This document shows, one piece after another, positions 30,377 through 39,700 of a stretch of DNA of 48,433 nucleotides. Every line of letters starts with the position of its first letter. Position 1 is the stretch's first letter. The DNA is from Bacillota bacterium. Lineage in GTDB: Bacteria; Bacillota; Sulfobacillia; UBA8153. A program made the translations under genes and the position numbers. The notes beneath the pieces are model-generated. The model saw only the letters and a program-made list of their open reading frames with translations. It had not been told where the DNA came from and ran no database searches. The stretch spans positions 1 to 48,433 of the forward strand of contig SLSY01000002.1 in NCBI GenBank assembly GCA_007130145.1, in the 5' to 3' direction.

Positions 30377-30880
30377 ATGACGAGGGGAGAGGTTGGCTTG
30401 TTTGGAAAGTCTCGTGAAATCCGGCCCGATCGCATTGATACGGTGATTGGTCGGGAGACCAAATGCAGTGGCACCATTGAAGTGAGCGGAGCCTTGCGGA
30501 TTGAAGGGCAGGTAGAAGGCACTGTCTGTGGGGAAGGAGATGTAACGGTTGGCGAAGCAGCTTCTGTTGAAGCCAACATACAGGGACGCAATATTACCAT
30601 CGCAGGACGGGTCAAGGGCAATGTGGAAGCGCGCGGGCGCTTGGAGCTAATGCCCACCGCTCATATGGAAGGGGACATCATGGTCGCCAAACTCATGATC
30701 TCTCCCGGCGCTCATTTTGCGGGCAAGAGCACCATGAAAGCCGAGGAGGATACCAGCTCTATCAAGAGAGCCGAAGAGAAGACCAACCGAAGCAAGGATA
30801 GCACCAAACTCACCTCCGAATCCAAGCCATCGGCAGCGACACCACCAGCATCGAATGCTAAGAACAAGAAGAACCAGTAA
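30377..30880 (+). CDS. Bactofilin (polymer-forming cytoskeletal protein)
   Basis: 'TVIGRETKCSGTIEVSGALRIEGQVEGTVCGEGDVTVGEAASVEANIQGRNITIAGRVKGNVEARGRLELMPTAHMEGDI' beta-helical repeats. Confidence 0.9.
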   Translation: MTRGEVGLFGKSREIRPDRIDTVIGRETKCSGTIEVSGALRIEGQVEGTVCGEGDVTVGEAASVEANIQGRNITIAGRVKGNVEARGRLELMPTAHMEGDIMVAKLMISPGAHFAGKSTMKAEEDTSSIKRAEEKTNRSKDSTKLTSESKPSAATPPASNAKNKKNQ

Positions 30881-30919
30881 GGCTTCAAGAACCTGCACAA
30901 TGGATGAGGAGTAAGGCCT

Positions 30920-31789
30920 GTGCCTGTCAAGGTAATTATCAATCCCATTGCTGGGGCTGGACGTGCTCTGAAAGCCTGGAGCAAGGTGGAAGACTATCTA
31001 ACTGGAAATGAATTTGCCTGCGATGCCGAGTTCACTCGTGCCAGGCGCCACGCTACCGAGATAGCGCAAGCGGCGGCAGAAGAAGGGTACGATACCATCA
31101 TCGTCATTGCGGGTGATGGCACTTTGCATGAAGTGGTCAACGGAATGGTGGGGACAGGGATTTCGCTGGGGGTTATTCCGGCGGGTCGCGGTAACGACTT
31201 GGCGCGGAGTCTGGGGATATCCACAGACCCGTTGGCGGCCGCTCGCACGTGTCTTCATGGGCACTTGACCCACATCGATCTGGGCAAAGCCAATGGCGAA
31301 TACTTCTTCAACGTGGCTGGCGTTGGTTTTGACGCCGAGGTCTGCCAACAGGTCAACCAGGGTCGCCTCTACGTAAACGGACCCCTCACATATGTCGTAT
31401 ATGTCCTCAAGATGTTGTGGTACTACCGACCGGTAGTTTGTCGCATTACCCTGGATGAGAAGACATGGGAGCAACCCGTGTTCTTACTGGTGGCGGGCAA
31501 TGGTCGGTATTTTGGCGGGGGGATGCTGGCCACACCCGGGGCAGATCTTTACGATGGTGTGTTTGAGGTGGTAATCGCTGGAGACGTGACTCGGCTTGAA
31601 GCTCTTCAGGCCCTCAGTCTGATCTACTCCGGAAAACATGTTCATCTCCCTAAGATCCAGACGTATCGAGCGCGCCGTGTGCGAGTGGAATCAGTGCATT
31701 CTCTCAATATAGAGGCGGACGGAGAAGTGATTGGTTGTGTGCCTCTTAGCATGGAGACCTTGCGCGCCGCCCTGCCCGTTTGGGTATAA
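30920..31789 (+). CDS. Diacylglycerol/lipid kinase family protein (YegS/DgkB-like)
   Basis: 'KVIINPIAGAGRA', 'IVIAGDGTLHEVVNGMVGTGISLGVIPAGRGNDLARSLGI'. Confidence 0.9.
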   Translation: MPVKVIINPIAGAGRALKAWSKVEDYLTGNEFACDAEFTRARRHATEIAQAAAEEGYDTIIVIAGDGTLHEVVNGMVGTGISLGVIPAGRGNDLARSLGISTDPLAAARTCLHGHLTHIDLGKANGEYFFNVAGVGFDAEVCQQVNQGRLYVNGPLTYVVYVLKMLWYYRPVVCRITLDEKTWEQPVFLLVAGNGRYFGGGMLATPGADLYDGVFEVVIAGDVTRLEALQALSLIYSGKHVHLPKIQTYRARRVRVESVHSLNIEADGEVIGCVPLSMETLRAALPVWV

Positions 31790-31815
31790 TGAGATATAGG
31801 GAGGAGGGAGACACG

Positions 31816-32478
31816 ATGAGAACGTTTTCCCACCGCCACGAGGCAGGAAAGCGTTTAGCTGACGAGTGCGCGCGCAGGTGCGAGGTAAGAGGTGAAGATC
31901 TACTCATTCTCGCGATTCCCCGTGGTGGGGTTGTCATTGGCTATGAAATGGTGCGCCGACTCAAAGGAGAACTGGATGTGATCATTCCCCGCAAAATTGG
32001 TGCTCCTTACCAACCGGAGCTGGCGGTGGGAGCGGTCACGGAAAACGGCACGCTGCTGGTAAATGAAGAGATGGTTTCACAGGGGACCGCAACGCGTGAA
32101 TATATCGAAGCCGAAGCCCAAAGGCAGTTGCAGGAAGTTCGGCGCCGGGGCCAGCTGTACCGGCAAGGCCGACAGCGCGCCTCCATGGCCGGACGCACAG
32201 TGATTGTGGTCGATGATGGGATCGCCACGGGATTCACTATGCAGGCCGCCCTGAAGAGTGTGCGCGAGGAAGGCCCCAAACACCTCCTGGTTGCAGTGCC
32301 GGTAGCACCGTCGCAATCGTTGGAGCCCCTAAGAGAGTGGGCAGATGATGTGATTTGTCTCCATACACCGTCGCTTTTCTATGCGGTAGGACAGTGGTAT
32401 GAGGACTTTGCCCAGGTTGAAGATGAGGACGTGCTCCGGCTGCTCAATGAGGTCGAGTGTGGTCGCAAGGCACCCTAA
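31816..32478 (+). CDS. Phosphoribosyltransferase family protein
   Basis: 'ILAIPRGGVVIGYEMVRRLKGELDVIIPRKIGAP', 'VIVVDDGIATGFTMQAALKSVR'. Confidence 0.88.
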   Translation: MRTFSHRHEAGKRLADECARRCEVRGEDLLILAIPRGGVVIGYEMVRRLKGELDVIIPRKIGAPYQPELAVGAVTENGTLLVNEEMVSQGTATREYIEAEAQRQLQEVRRRGQLYRQGRQRASMAGRTVIVVDDGIATGFTMQAALKSVREEGPKHLLVAVPVAPSQSLEPLREWADDVICLHTPSLFYAVGQWYEDFAQVEDEDVLRLLNEVECGRKAP

Positions 32479-33086
32479 ACGACAAATCGTGGTTGGCCTT
32501 CCCAGACCCCACCGAACACCTGGGCCAGACTGCCGGAAAGCACCCGGGCCATCTTGACCACCAAGTTCAAACGAGTATTTTGCAGTACCAGATATTCCAT
32601 AAAACCGCCCACATTCACCGTTCCGGTTAGATACAGGTCTCCCACAGCGGGCAGGGACTTGTTCACTCCTGCTCCCGGCCGTAAGGGGCCAACTCCCACA
32701 GACACCGTACCTACCTGGCTGGTTTGGCCCAGACACGCATCAACAGCGATGATTATGGGATTGGATCCGGTGGAGATTCTCTCTATCTCTTCTGTCAGAT
32801 TGCTGGCGTGAACAGGTTCTTCCAACGTGCCGCGAACCTCAGCGTCCATCCCAGGACACGAGGAGAGAAGACTCCCGGTTAAAGGACCTAGAGCGTCCCC
32901 CGTGGAACGGTCGGTGCCGATGCACAGGATGACCACTCGTCGGTGCGGATGATAACCCAGGTGTTCAAGAACACATCGTATGTGCTCAGCGATGCGGTGC
33001 GATGCCCCTATTTCTGAGCAAGCAATGCGAAAGGGAGATGCGGTCACGCCTTTACGGTCTGGAATTCTCATACAAGCCTCCCACAT
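32475..33086 (-). CDS. yyaC: Spore protease-like YyaC (DUF1256)
   Basis: 'VILCIGTDRSTGDALGPLTGSLL', 'NPIIIAVDACLGQTSQVGTVSVGVGPLRPGAGVNKSLPAVGDLYLTGTVNVGGFMEYLVLQNTRL'. Confidence 0.9.
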   Translation of the reverse strand: MWEACMRIPDRKGVTASPFRIACSEIGASHRIAEHIRCVLEHLGYHPHRRVVILCIGTDRSTGDALGPLTGSLLSSCPGMDAEVRGTLEEPVHASNLTEEIERISTGSNPIIIAVDACLGQTSQVGTVSVGVGPLRPGAGVNKSLPAVGDLYLTGTVNVGGFMEYLVLQNTRLNLVVKMARVLSGSLAQVFGGVWEGQPRFVV

Positions 33087-33219
33087 TCATTATGTGTATA
33101 TGGAGTATATGAAGCTCTGCGGTCGGCTATGCGCATGCACCAGACAGGATATGGCCTATTATGGGAGAATCAATCCACTATGAGCAGGACGTGCTCAATC
33201 GTGATGAGGGTGATGGATC

Positions 33220-34335
33220 TTGATGCGACCAAGACGACAACGTATCCAAGGGGAGAGAGTGACTGCAGCCAGAAACAAGTTTCCCGTAAAGACCGTCGGA
33301 TTTCTCTTGACCGCAGGGGTTCTCCTTCTGACCGTCGCCTGGCACTTTACCAGCGGTTATGCAGATGTTCGGCTCGTTATAGCCTGGGAGACGCCGGTGG
33401 ATGCGGTTAGCAAGCTGGCCATTGATCCCCAGGGGCAGAGTTTGCTTATTACCCAAGAAGGGAAGTTTCTTTCCATCAGCCCACAAGGAGGAATAACCCC
33501 CCTTCCTTCGCTGCCACTCCAGCAGGTGGTGGAATTAACTCCGTGGGGCGCTCTTGTGCAGCATGCCGATACATTGTTGCTCGCGGGCGCAGATGGAACC
33601 AGCGTCGAAGTGGCTGATTTTGCTCCCGAGGCCCACGTTTTCCCCACCCAAACGGGCTTTTTGTTGGCTCAGGCGGTGGCGGAACAGTGGACGGTGGGAG
33701 ATTCTTTGCAGCTCTGGCAAGGGGAAGAGGTCCAGCACTGGATTTGGGACGGGCGAGTGCTTCTCGACGCTGCTTCTTGGGGAGACGATTACGCCGGAGT
33801 CAGTCTGCGCACGAGTGAGGATGAGTTGACCGTAATGTTATGTCGGTTTACCCCGGAAGGGATCTCCTGGGAGCAAGAACTGGGCTCACAACTCCCCGTG
33901 GGTTTTGCCATTGTTCCCGGGCAGGCGCTCGTAGCCCTGGACCGCACGTTGGTAGCTTATGACGGGGAGGGAAATTTGCGCTGGACGTATCAAGCCGCCA
34001 CTCCCATTCTGTCTTTGGCGGCCGCCCGTCACGGCTCACTGGTAGTGGAAGAGGTGGGGTCCTTCAACCGTTACCGTTTCACTCACGTCGATCCCTGGGG
34101 AGAGAAGACATGGCAAACAACTCTGGGCGGTCAGCTGGACGATGTTCAAACCGGAGGTGGCTGGCACGCCTTGTTGCTCAATGGAAGATTGTGGCTTGTG
34201 GAGATTGCTGGCGGAAGAGTGCTGAAGACGCAAATCGTGGCCCACAAGATGGATATGGATAGCGAGGGACGATATCTCATCGCGGTGGGATCAGAGGGGA
34301 CGGTTATGCGGGTATTGCTCGATAGCATCCCCTAA
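33220..34335 (+). CDS. Membrane-anchored beta-propeller-like hypothetical protein
   Basis: Single N-terminal TM (TVGFLLTAGVLLLTVAWHF) followed by repeated beta-rich PQQ/WD-like segments (e.g. 'TLVAYDGEGNLRWTYQAATPILSLAA'). Confidence 0.6.
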   Translation: MMRPRRQRIQGERVTAARNKFPVKTVGFLLTAGVLLLTVAWHFTSGYADVRLVIAWETPVDAVSKLAIDPQGQSLLITQEGKFLSISPQGGITPLPSLPLQQVVELTPWGALVQHADTLLLAGADGTSVEVADFAPEAHVFPTQTGFLLAQAVAEQWTVGDSLQLWQGEEVQHWIWDGRVLLDAASWGDDYAGVSLRTSEDELTVMLCRFTPEGISWEQELGSQLPVGFAIVPGQALVALDRTLVAYDGEGNLRWTYQAATPILSLAAARHGSLVVEEVGSFNRYRFTHVDPWGEKTWQTTLGGQLDDVQTGGGWHALLLNGRLWLVEIAGGRVLKTQIVAHKMDMDSEGRYLIAVGSEGTVMRVLLDSIP

Positions 34336-34387
34336 TCCGGATATTAAAAGCAAAGAGTTGGTTGGCCCCGGGGAGGCTTGGTAAGGG

Positions 34388-34741
34388 GTGACGAAGAGAA
34401 CGTTGGGTATTCTTCTGTCAGGGGCAGTGACCATTGTTGTCATGGTGCACGTGGTGCGTTATCTCGATCAGCGCTCCTTGCCGCTTGTTGCCATGAGTCT
34501 GGGCGCATTCTGGACGGCTCGCGTGGCGAGTGCAGTTATGGAACGGGTGCTCTTTCCCTCCGTCTCGCTGATGTTTTATGAAGATGTCCTGCGCGATCTA
34601 ACCGTTTATACCATGTTGGCACTGGTGACCGCAGCGGCCATCTGGGTGAACCACTACGTAGTGGGTACAGATGTCAGCCCGCTGGGACCTGCTATCGCCA
34701 TCCATGTGCTGAGACTATTGTTTAGACGGGATTCAAGGTAA
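34388..34741 (+). CDS. Small hypothetical membrane protein
   Basis: 117 aa with several hydrophobic segments; coupled to the flanking ORFs. Confidence 0.6.
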   Translation: MTKRTLGILLSGAVTIVVMVHVVRYLDQRSLPLVAMSLGAFWTARVASAVMERVLFPSVSLMFYEDVLRDLTVYTMLALVTAAAIWVNHYVVGTDVSPLGPAIAIHVLRLLFRRDSR

Positions 34742-34770
34742 ACTTGTATTTGCAGGGGGAGGAACACATG

Positions 34771-35199
34771 GTTAAGACCAAAGATGATCTGCTCCAGATG
34801 ATCAAGGAGTGCGAATCATACCTTGATCTGTCCGAAGAGGTTGGTCATTTGGAAGAAGCGCTCTATGCCGGAGGCGATGTGGTGATTTGGATTACCTCCG
34901 ATCATTTGGGCAGCGACCAGGAGAGTTTGGGACGGATCTTGATGAAGGAACTGCTGATTTGTCTGGCAGAGATAGGGAGCAATCTGAAAGCGGTCATCCT
35001 TAGTAACCGGGCCGTGAAGCTGGAAGAAGATCCGGCCAACCATCAGGCACTGGAGCGCCTAGAGGAGCAGGGAGTAGCCCTTTTATACTGCTCTACCTCC
35101 GTGCACCGCTTGGCCATTGAACCAGAACTCGGTACTCGTGCCACCATGTTTCACTTATTGCAAGTGGCGTTGAGTGCCAAACGGCTCTTATCCCTATAA
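34771..35199 (+). CDS. YedF/DsrE-like protein (C-terminal domain only)
   Basis: 'DVVIWITSDHLGSDQESLGRILMKELLICLAEIGSNLKAVILSNRAVKLEEDPANHQALERLEEQGVALLYCSTSV' resembles the DsrE-like domain of selenium-metabolism YedF. Start at the internal ATG. Confidence 0.6.
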   Translation, partial: VKTKDDLLQMIKECESYLDLSEEVGHLEEALYAGGDVVIWITSDHLGSDQESLGRILMKELLICLAEIGSNLKAVILSNRAVKLEEDPANHQALERLEEQGVALLYCSTSVHRLAIEPELGTRATMFHLLQVALSAKRLLSL

Positions 35200-35225
35200 G
35201 AAGGAGGACGAAGGAGGACGAATGT

Positions 35226-36080
35226 ATGGAGTGGTTTGCGGATAACTTGACCATGGCAGTGCTTTGGAGTGCCATCGGGAGTTTGCTACGTATCGTACTC
35301 ATCTATATTCTAGCCCGCGTGGTTATAAAGGTGGTAAACCCCTTGGTCAAACGCACTCTTTCCCATGCCCGGGAAAACATAAGTGAGCGGCGGACCAAGA
35401 CTCTGGAGAGCTTGCTTCTTAGCGTGATCCGGTATGTGGTGGGATTTGCGGCGGTTCTTGCCGTATTGGGTGAACTGGGTGTGGATACCACGAGTGTTCT
35501 GGCTGGGGCCGGCATTGTCGGTCTGGCTATAGGCTTTGGCGCCCAGAACCTGGTGCGGGATGTGATCACAGGCTTCTTCTTTGTCTTCGAAGACCAATTT
35601 GCGGTGGGCGATTACGTTACAGCCGGCGGCGAGGGCGGGATCATCGAGGAAATGGGTCTTCGCGTGACCAAGATCCGGGACTTCTCTGGGACCCTGCACG
35701 TAATCCCCAATGGTACCGTGGGCAAGACCACCAATCATTCCCGGGGGAATATGCGTGCCATGGTGGATGTGTCCGTTGCTTATGAGGAGGACATCGAAAG
35801 GGTTCTGGAAGTGTTGGAGAGGGTGTCGCAAGAACTGGCCGAGACCAATGAAGACATCAAAGAAGGGCCTACGGTGCTGGGTCTGGCCAAACTAGGAGAT
35901 TCTGATATGGTATTCCGCGTGCTGTCCCGCGTTGAGCCCATGACGCAATGGGGCGTGGAACGGGAGATGCTCAAAGCCATTAAGCAGGCCTTCGATCGCG
36001 AAGGCATTGAGATTCCCTATCCTAGGCGCGTGCAGGTGCCTATTGCGGCCACCAAGATACGCGGGGACAGTGAAGCATGA
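35226..36080 (+). CDS. Small-conductance mechanosensitive channel (MscS family)
   Basis: 'VLAGAGIVGLAIGFGAQNLVRDVITGFFFVFEDQFAVGDYVTAGGEGGIIEEMGLRVTKIRDFSGTLHVIPNG'. Confidence 0.93.
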   Translation: MEWFADNLTMAVLWSAIGSLLRIVLIYILARVVIKVVNPLVKRTLSHARENISERRTKTLESLLLSVIRYVVGFAAVLAVLGELGVDTTSVLAGAGIVGLAIGFGAQNLVRDVITGFFFVFEDQFAVGDYVTAGGEGGIIEEMGLRVTKIRDFSGTLHVIPNGTVGKTTNHSRGNMRAMVDVSVAYEEDIERVLEVLERVSQELAETNEDIKEGPTVLGLAKLGDSDMVFRVLSRVEPMTQWGVEREMLKAIKQAFDREGIEIPYPRRVQVPIAATKIRGDSEA

Positions 36081-36271
36081 CCATACTTCGCATCGAGGTG
36101 GGGGATGTGGTACGCATGAAGAAGCCGCATCCCTGCGGGGGGCTGGAGTGGGAAGTGACCCGCACCGGCACCGACGTGGCCGCCGTCTGTCTTTGTTGCG
36201 GTCGGCGCGTCATGATGGGGCGCTCGCGCTTTGAGAAAGCCGTCAAAGAGTTTGTGAGCCCACAAGAGTGA
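36077..36271 (+). CDS. DUF951 domain protein
   Basis: 'VGDVVRMKKPHPCGGLEWEVTRTGTDVAAVCLCCGRRVMMGRSRFEKAVKEF'. Confidence 0.9.
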   Translation: MTILRIEVGDVVRMKKPHPCGGLEWEVTRTGTDVAAVCLCCGRRVMMGRSRFEKAVKEFVSPQE

Positions 36272-37398
36272 GTGGAGGGAAAAACGTGGCAGTATCCTGT
36301 GGAATTCTCGGGTTGCCCAACGTCGGTAAGACGACGTTGTTCAACGCCATGACTCAGACTACCCAGGGAGCAGCAGAAGCCTATCCTTTCACCACCATCG
36401 ATCCCAATCGGGGACGGGTGTTGCTAGAGGACGAACGCTTGGAGGTTATCGCTTCCATAATGAAGCCAGAGAACCAGATCTGTGCCGACTTCCCGGTGGT
36501 GGATATTGCCGGGTTGGTGCGCGGCGCCAGCCGGGGCGAGGGTTTGGGTAACCAGTTCTTGGCCCATGTTCGAGAGATGGATATGCTCATCCATGTGGTT
36601 CGTTGCTTCTTTGCTTCCCATGTGCCCCATGTGGAGGGCACCATTTCTCCCGTGCGAGATGTCGAGATCATTGACACCGAATTGTGCATGGCCGATCTGG
36701 AGGTCATTGAACGGCGCCGTCAGCGTTTGGCCCAGGAGGCTAAAGGGAAGACCCGAGCCGCCCGGGCCAATGAGAGAGAAGGAGAGATGCTCGATCGGTT
36801 TGAGGCCTGGCTGGATACGGGCACGCCTCTGCGCCGGCAGGATTTGTCCGCTGAGGAGGAGCAACTCGCTCGCGCCCTGGCGATGGTTAGTGCCAAGCCC
36901 GTTCTTTACGCGGCAAACCTTGATGAAGGGGATTTGCTGGAGCCATCGGACAATGAACACTACGCCAGTCTCTTGGAGCATGTCCGCCCCCAAGCATCTG
37001 AGGTGGTGCCGGTGAGCGCGCAGATATGCAGCGAATTGGCGGTGCTCACCCAGGAGGAGCGGGATATGTTCATGGAGGAACTGGGTTTGTCCCGCGAAGT
37101 GCTGGCAGAATTGAGCCAGGCGGTGTATCGCACGTTGTCACTTATCACCTATTTTACTGTCAACGAGAAAGAGGTGAGGGCACGTTCGCTCCGGGCAGGG
37201 GCAAGTGCCTTGGAGGCAGCCGGCCAGATCCATACCGACATGGCCCGTGGGTTCATTCGTGCGGAGGTAATCTCCACAGACCAACTGGCAGAGGCCCAAT
37301 CCATGACGGTGGCCCGGGAAAAGGGTTGGGTGAGATTGGAAGGCAAAGATTACCGGGTTCAGGACGGCGACATACTGTATATACGCTTCAATGTGTAG
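36268..37398 (+). CDS. ychF: Redox-regulated ATPase YchF (EngD)
   Basis: 'CGILGLPNVGKTTLFNAMTQ', 'VDIAGLVRGASRGEGLGNQFLAHVREMD', 'GFIRAEVIS', 'GKDYRVQDGDILYIRFNV'. Confidence 0.96.
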   Translation: MSGGKNVAVSCGILGLPNVGKTTLFNAMTQTTQGAAEAYPFTTIDPNRGRVLLEDERLEVIASIMKPENQICADFPVVDIAGLVRGASRGEGLGNQFLAHVREMDMLIHVVRCFFASHVPHVEGTISPVRDVEIIDTELCMADLEVIERRRQRLAQEAKGKTRAARANEREGEMLDRFEAWLDTGTPLRRQDLSAEEEQLARALAMVSAKPVLYAANLDEGDLLEPSDNEHYASLLEHVRPQASEVVPVSAQICSELAVLTQEERDMFMEELGLSREVLAELSQAVYRTLSLITYFTVNEKEVRARSLRAGASALEAAGQIHTDMARGFIRAEVISTDQLAEAQSMTVAREKGWVRLEGKDYRVQDGDILYIRFNV

Positions 37399-37411
37399 TG
37401 CTTCTTCTGCC

Positions 37412-37440
37412 TTGCGCCGCGGTGCTGGCAGTGCTATAAT
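37412..37440 (+). promoter_or_regulatory. Sigma-A-type promoter for rpsF-ssb-rpsR
   Basis: TTGCGC - 17 bp - TATAAT. Confidence 0.65.
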
Positions 37441-37503
37441 CGAGGAGCGAGTCACGCCGTGTGGCTCTGAGTTTGGGCAGGCCTCGTTGAGACTGTCTGC
37501 TAT

Positions 37504-37539
37504 GACTCCTGCTCCATGAGGAACATGGAGCCGCTAGTC
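37504..37539 (+). promoter_or_regulatory. Candidate S6:S18-binding ribosomal leader of rpsF
   Basis: GACT-CCTG-CTCCATG-AGGAA-CATGGAG-CCGCT-AGTC hairpin with a CCG in the internal loop, just before the rpsF SD. Confidence 0.55.
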
Positions 37540-37557
37540 CAAAGGAGGTGAATCTGA

Positions 37558-37848
37558 ATGCGCCACTACGAGATGATGTATATCCTGCGCCCTGATCTCG
37601 ATGAGGAAATGCTCAATGAAGTGATTGAGCGTTTTTCTTCTATCATCGAGGAATACGGCGGGGAGACGGTCAAACTCGATCGTTGGGGCAAGCGCAGGCT
37701 CGGTTACGAGATCAACGATTTGCACGAAGGATACTACGTGCTGGTTGACTTCCGTGGCGAAGTTGCACTGACCGACGAACTGTCGCGGCGAATGAGGTTG
37801 AGCGAGAGTGTGCTCCGCCACATGATCGTCAGTCAGGAAGAAGAGTAA
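37558..37848 (+). CDS. rpsF: 30S ribosomal protein S6
   Basis: 'MRHYEMMYILRPDLDEEMLNEVIERFSSIIEEYGGE', 'DRWGKRRLGYEINDLHEGYYVLVDFRGE'. Confidence 0.95.
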   Translation: MRHYEMMYILRPDLDEEMLNEVIERFSSIIEEYGGETVKLDRWGKRRLGYEINDLHEGYYVLVDFRGEVALTDELSRRMRLSESVLRHMIVSQEEE

Positions 37849-37890
37849 GCGGTGTCATACTGCCCGGTAAGGTGAAAGGCGGTTGGAAGA

Positions 37891-38259
37891 ATGATTAATC
37901 GTGTGGTGTTGACCGGGCGACTGACACGGGATCCGGAATTGCGCTATACTACGACTGGCAAAGCCGTGTGCAATTTCACTCTGGCCGTGGACAGGCGTTT
38001 TAGTGGGGGACAAGAGAGAGAGACGGACTTCATCCGCATTGTGACCTGGCAGAAGTTGGCCGAGACATGCGCCAACCATCTGAATAAGGGTCGCCTGACA
38101 GGGGTGGACGGCCGTTTGCAAATTCGAAGCTATGAGACGCAAGAGGGGCAAAGGCGTGAGGCCGCAGAAGTTGTGGCCGACAACGTGGTGTTCCTTGATC
38201 GTCCCTCGGGGTCCCGAGATCATAATGATAACCTCGATGATGAGGAAGTTCCCTTTTAG
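37891..38259 (+). CDS. ssb: Single-stranded DNA-binding protein
   Basis: '[35 protein letters not shown]', C-terminal 'DDEEVPF'. Confidence 0.96.
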   Translation: MINRVVLTGRLTRDPELRYTTTGKAVCNFTLAVDRRFSGGQERETDFIRIVTWQKLAETCANHLNKGRLTGVDGRLQIRSYETQEGQRREAAEVVADNVVFLDRPSGSRDHNDNLDDEEVPF

Positions 38260-38270
38260 GAGGATGGCTC

Positions 38271-38501
38271 ATGAGACGTGATCGCGGACGGAAACCGCGC
38301 CGACGGGTTTGCGGTTTTTGTGTGGATAAGGTCGACAAGGTGGACTACAAAGAGGCAAACAAGCTGCGCCGCTTCATCACCGAGCGGGGGAAGATTCTAC
38401 CCCGCCGCATTAGCGGCAACTGTGCGCGTCACCAGCGCCAATTGACGGTGGCCATCAAGAGGGCTCGTATCATGGCGTTGCTTCCCTTTACCATCGAATA
38501 G
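38271..38501 (+). CDS. rpsR: 30S ribosomal protein S18
   Basis: '[51 protein letters not shown]'. Confidence 0.96.
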   Translation: MRRDRGRKPRRRVCGFCVDKVDKVDYKEANKLRRFITERGKILPRRISGNCARHQRQLTVAIKRARIMALLPFTIE

Positions 38502-38512
38502 ATTATGCGACG

Positions 38513-38557
38513 GACCGTCTCCCGCCAGAGGCCGGGAGACGGTCTTAGCTTTTTCCG
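38513..38557 (+). terminator. Rho-independent terminator after rpsR
   Basis: GACCGTCTCCCG-loop-CGGGAGACGGTC (12 bp) followed by ttagcttttt. Confidence 0.75.
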
Positions 38558-38610
38558 GGCTATATGCCGTTGATTTAGACGAGCGCTTTCATGCCTCGTG
38601 AGCGAGTCGA

Positions 38611-39681
38611 ATGGTAAAGATGGCATTTGTCGCGCTTTGTCCCTCGGGGCGAAGGAAACGTGTCAAGGACAACCGAATAGGTATGGGGCAGCGGAAAAGG
38701 GGTATTCTTGTGCAGCAACAGACCCACGTTCGCATACTGGCGCAGGGCGCGCTTTTGGCCGCGCTTACCGTAGTGATAGCGGTAGCAGGCTTTTTTATCC
38801 CTATGCTGGGTTTTGTAACGGCTTTTGTTTTGCCCTTGCCGGTAGTGGTCATGCAACTCCGGCATGGCCTGAGGGCGGCGGTGCTGGCAGCGGTGGCCAG
38901 TGGAGCCGTGTTGGTGATGCTCATTGGCCCGGTGGAGGGTATCTTGCTCTTTTCCTTTTACGGTATTATCGGCCTAACCTTTGGATTTGCTATGCGCCGG
39001 GATTATCAGGGAGTCTGGGCAGTGTTGGTGGGTTCCGGGGCCGTGGCGGTGGTGACAGTCATATCTTTGACCGCGACCTTCTTGATTGTGGGCCTGTCAC
39101 CGGTTGAGTTTTTCCGGCAAAGCCTGGGAGCTCTTGAGGCAGCCATGGAGATGTATGAGAATTGGGGAGTGGTTCAGCCCGATATGGCCCGGCAGATGAC
39201 AGCCATGATCGACGATGCCCTAGCCAACCTGCAATACATCATCCCCGGTTCGCTGTTGGCCGCATCGGCCATTGTGAGTTTTCTCTGCTACCAGGTAGCA
39301 CGGTCGGTACTCAGGCGTCTGGGACATATCGTCCGCCCGGTGCCGCCTTTTTCCACCTGGCAAGCACCGGATTATCTGGTGTTCGTTCCCATACTTGGCG
39401 TGCTTTCCGTAGCTACACAGGCCTTTCACGGGCAGGAGTTCTTGGTTGTGATTGGGGCCAACCTGGCCTGGATAGGTCAGCTATATTTCCTCATCCAGGG
39501 TCTGAGTGTGATGTCTTTTTACCTGAAGCGTTACCAGATGCCCGTGATCATACAGGTCTTGATGGGATGGATCATCGTGACCACCGGTTTTCTCCTGCAG
39601 GTTACCGTATTCGCGGCCATGTTTGATTCACTGCTCGACTTTCGAAGACTGAGGAGTCCAACAACGAGACGGGAGCAATAG
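38611..39681 (+). CDS. DUF2232 family membrane protein (YybS-like)
   Basis: Multi-TM protein located between rpsR and rplI; 'LAQGALLAALTVVIAVAGFFIPMLGFVTAFVLPLPVVVMQLRHG'. Confidence 0.8.
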   Translation: MVKMAFVALCPSGRRKRVKDNRIGMGQRKRGILVQQQTHVRILAQGALLAALTVVIAVAGFFIPMLGFVTAFVLPLPVVVMQLRHGLRAAVLAAVASGAVLVMLIGPVEGILLFSFYGIIGLTFGFAMRRDYQGVWAVLVGSGAVAVVTVISLTATFLIVGLSPVEFFRQSLGALEAAMEMYENWGVVQPDMARQMTAMIDDALANLQYIIPGSLLAASAIVSFLCYQVARSVLRRLGHIVRPVPPFSTWQAPDYLVFVPILGVLSVATQAFHGQEFLVVIGANLAWIGQLYFLIQGLSVMSFYLKRYQMPVIIQVLMGWIIVTTGFLLQVTVFAAMFDSLLDFRRLRSPTTRREQ

Positions 39682-39700
39682 GAGGGAGGAAGGCACATTC

